From Candidatus Saccharicenans sp. (GTDB lineage: Bacteria; Acidobacteriota; Aminicenantia; Aminicenantales; Saccharicenantaceae): a DNA stretch of 15,263 nt. Below the pieces are notes generated by a model that saw only the letters and a program-made list of their open reading frames with translations, was not told where the DNA came from and did no database searches. Positions 13,747 through 15,263 of this stretch are shown piece after piece (position 1 is the stretch's first letter; every line of letters begins with the position of its first letter). The translations under genes and the position numbers were made by a program. The DNA lies in NCBI GenBank assembly GCA_024653405.1, contig JANLGB010000031.1, positions 1 to 15,263 on the forward strand, in the 5' to 3' direction.

Positions 13747-15075
13747 ATGACAAGAAAATTGCTGTCTGTTTGTTTGCTGGGCCTGGTCGTGGTGGTAATG
13801 GTCGAGGCCAGCATCCTAACCAACACCAATCAGAGTGCTGCTTATATCAGGATGCTATCGAGAAATGCTTCTCATGATGTTGACGCCGTCTATTATAACC
13901 CGGCCGGACTGGTCAGGCTCCCGGACGGGTGGCATTTTGCCCTTCATAACCAGGTGATCTTCCAGGACAAGAAGATCAACAGTACCTTCCCTTTGTTAAA
14001 CAATCCTGACTATGTTGGCGCAATAAGAGTTCCTGTCTATCCAAACTTATACGCCGTCTATAAGAAAAACCGCCTGGCCCTGGCCTTTGGCTTTGGGCCC
14101 AATGCCGGCGGCGGTTCCGCCAAGTATAAGACCGGTCTTCCCAGCTTCGAGGAACCCATAGCTTCAGTCAGACTTAACCTGGAATCCTGGGACCTGCCAA
14201 CCTCGGGATATGATGTGGATATCTTCTTTAAGGGCAAATCGGTCTATCTTGGCTACCAATTCAACGCGGCCTATTCTATTACCGACTGGCTATCGGTCGG
14301 AGCCGGTCTGCGTTTTCTACAGGCCAGGAATGATTACGAAGGTCATATGTATGATATCAGATATAACATCATAGGCCAGGGCTGGGTCTACGCCTACGAT
14401 TTATTCATGAGCATGGGTTACCCAGAGATGGCCAACGGATTTGCCGATAAAGATGTCAAAGCCCGGGAAACCGGAACCGGCTGGACTCCCATCCTGAGCT
14501 TGAACCTCTCCCCCTGGGAATCCTTCACCTTTTCGGTCAAGTATGAATTTCGGACCAAGATGGAGCTGAAAACCAAAACTACGGTTGACGATTTTGGCTA
14601 TCTGTTCCCGGATGGCCTCGTCTATCGTTATGATGTCCCGGCCATTCTTTCTGGTGGCCTAAGATATTCAGCCGCGCCTGAACTCCGCTTCTACGCCTCT
14701 TTCAACTATTTCTTCGATAGGGACGCCAACTGGGAAGGGGCCGAAAACCTGGTCCAGAAAAACACCTTCGAACTCGGTCTGGGCACGGAATATGACCTTA
14801 ATCAGACAATTACCCTGAGCCTCGGGTACCTCAAGACGTCCTTCCATCTCAGCGAATATTACCAGGACGACCTGGGACATGAACTGAGCAGCGATACTAT
14901 CGGCGGCGGGGCCAGATTAAAAATCAGTCAAAATATCAGCCTGGATGCCGGAGCTCTATACGTCTTTTACAAACCATATACCAGAAATTTCTATCATAAT
15001 CTCCTCGGGGAATATTACAGGACGTTTGACCGGGACACTTTCACCGTAGCCCTGGGCATAAACTACAAACTTTAG
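13747..15075 (+). CDS. FadL/OmpP1-like outer-membrane transport protein
   Basis: The 442-residue product has a signal peptide (hydrophobic at 5-19, likely cut after VEA near residue 21). The FadL-family hallmark NPAG follows at 51-54 in the context VDAVYYNPAGLVRL, where the N-terminal hatch meets the barrel. The remainder is a long run of alternating aromatic beta-strands with glycine-rich turns (LSVGAGLRFLQARNDY, LSGGLRYSAAPELRFYASF, ending FTVALGINYKL). FadL-type channels pass hydrophobic molecules such as long-chain fatty acids or aromatics across the outer membrane by lateral release. The ATG is fixed by AGGAGG 7 nt upstream. It has its own promoter and terminator and so is monocistronic. 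Substrate cannot be read from sequence. Overall length and the NPAG motif match the family; homology elsewhere is weak, so other OmpP1-like barrels remain possible. Confidence 0.85.
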   Translation: MTRKLLSVCLLGLVVVVMVEASILTNTNQSAAYIRMLSRNASHDVDAVYYNPAGLVRLPDGWHFALHNQVIFQDKKINSTFPLLNNPDYVGAIRVPVYPNLYAVYKKNRLALAFGFGPNAGGGSAKYKTGLPSFEEPIASVRLNLESWDLPTSGYDVDIFFKGKSVYLGYQFNAAYSITDWLSVGAGLRFLQARNDYEGHMYDIRYNIIGQGWVYAYDLFMSMGYPEMANGFADKDVKARETGTGWTPILSLNLSPWESFTFSVKYEFRTKMELKTKTTVDDFGYLFPDGLVYRYDVPAILSGGLRYSAAPELRFYASFNYFFDRDANWEGAENLVQKNTFELGLGTEYDLNQTITLSLGYLKTSFHLSEYYQDDLGHELSSDTIGGGARLKISQNISLDAGALYVFYKPYTRNFYHNLLGEYYRTFDRDTFTVALGINYKL

Positions 15076-15100
15076 GCATAGGTCAGCAGTCAATAACTGG

Positions 15101-15145
15101 GGGCCTCGCTCTTTGATCTACAAGCGGGGCCCTTTTTTATTTTTA
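15101..15145 (+). terminator. Intrinsic terminator of the FadL-like gene
   Basis: GGGCCTCGCT (15101-15110) pairs with AGCGGGGCCC (15123-15132), a 10-bp stem with one G-U pair and a 12-nt loop, followed directly by TTTTTTATTTTT. It lies 25 nt after the stop codon. The 118 bp beyond it to the window end hold no gene or RNA that I can recognise, only a weak TGAGAT/ATCTCA dyad near 15199-15222. Confidence 0.9.
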
Positions 15146-15263
15146 TCGGTCAAGAAAGAATAAACATCTCTTTCTCCAACCTGCTCTGGGGTTCAATTCT
15201 GAGATAAAGTCCAAGAATCTCAAAACCAAATACTCACCCCATACCATTCAACGCCGGGCAGTG

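Noticed and set aside
1..15263. CRISPR array, insertion sequence, phage or defence genes
   Set aside because: No regular repeat-spacer pattern, transposase, integrase, toxin or nuclease motif was seen; the tRNA shows no partial duplicate in the window that would mark an integration site.

Overview
The window is about 15.3 kb of compact, moderately GC-rich bacterial chromosome carrying twelve protein genes or gene remnants and one tRNA. The cell is a diderm: it encodes a TolC-type outer-membrane protein, a large TonB-dependent-receptor-like barrel with an N-terminal carboxypeptidase-like regulatory domain, a FadL-like barrel and two or more probable lipoproteins. The combination of an Oar-like receptor with a GWxTD lipoprotein is typical of Acidobacteriota and relatives such as Candidatus Aminicenantes. 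That placement is an inference from family content, with moderate confidence at best. I see no phage, transposon, CRISPR or plasmid signature.

Left arm, minus strand, about 6540 to 1. A strong promoter at 6508-6536 drives lepA (elongation factor 4). It is followed in the same direction by an unrecognised 189-residue helical protein, a TPR lipoprotein and mtnA (methionine salvage isomerase). A short ATGA-coupled reading frame behind mtnA looks like a decayed gene. Then come tsaD (tRNA t6A synthesis) and a tolC-like gene that ends in an early stop at the window edge. lepA and tsaD serve translation fidelity; mtnA serves methylthioadenosine recycling. The two unnamed proteins are probably envelope-associated.

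Middle, plus strand, 6574 to 11077. A second promoter, back to back with the lepA promoter, serves tatA and a ROK-family sugar kinase 24 bp downstream. The large receptor gene follows. Its promoter region is unusual: two overlapping perfect dyads cover a TTGATA and TATAAT pair with an over-long 20-bp spacer. The receptor converges on the next gene with only 25 bp between stop codons.

Right arm. tRNA-Leu(CAG) has a near-consensus promoter on the minus strand. With no terminator, it runs into a B12-binding-type radical SAM gene and then a GWxTD lipoprotein. Divergently, a FadL-like barrel gene starts behind a terminator-shaped hairpin whose loop is the -35 hexamer, and it ends at a strong intrinsic terminator at 15101-15145.

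There is no gap over 300 bp. The intergenic stretches are 528-788 (tolC control region), 1806-2042 (largely the decayed frame), 6440-6660 (divergent promoters), 7810-7990 (dyads), 13554-13746 (divergent tRNA and barrel promoters) and 15076-15263 (terminator, then nothing recognisable). The items most worth a second look are the dyad-rich receptor promoter, the tRNA-to-radical-SAM transcription unit, the hairpin-nested -35 and the coupled frame behind mtnA. I did not find a convincing new defence or mobile system.
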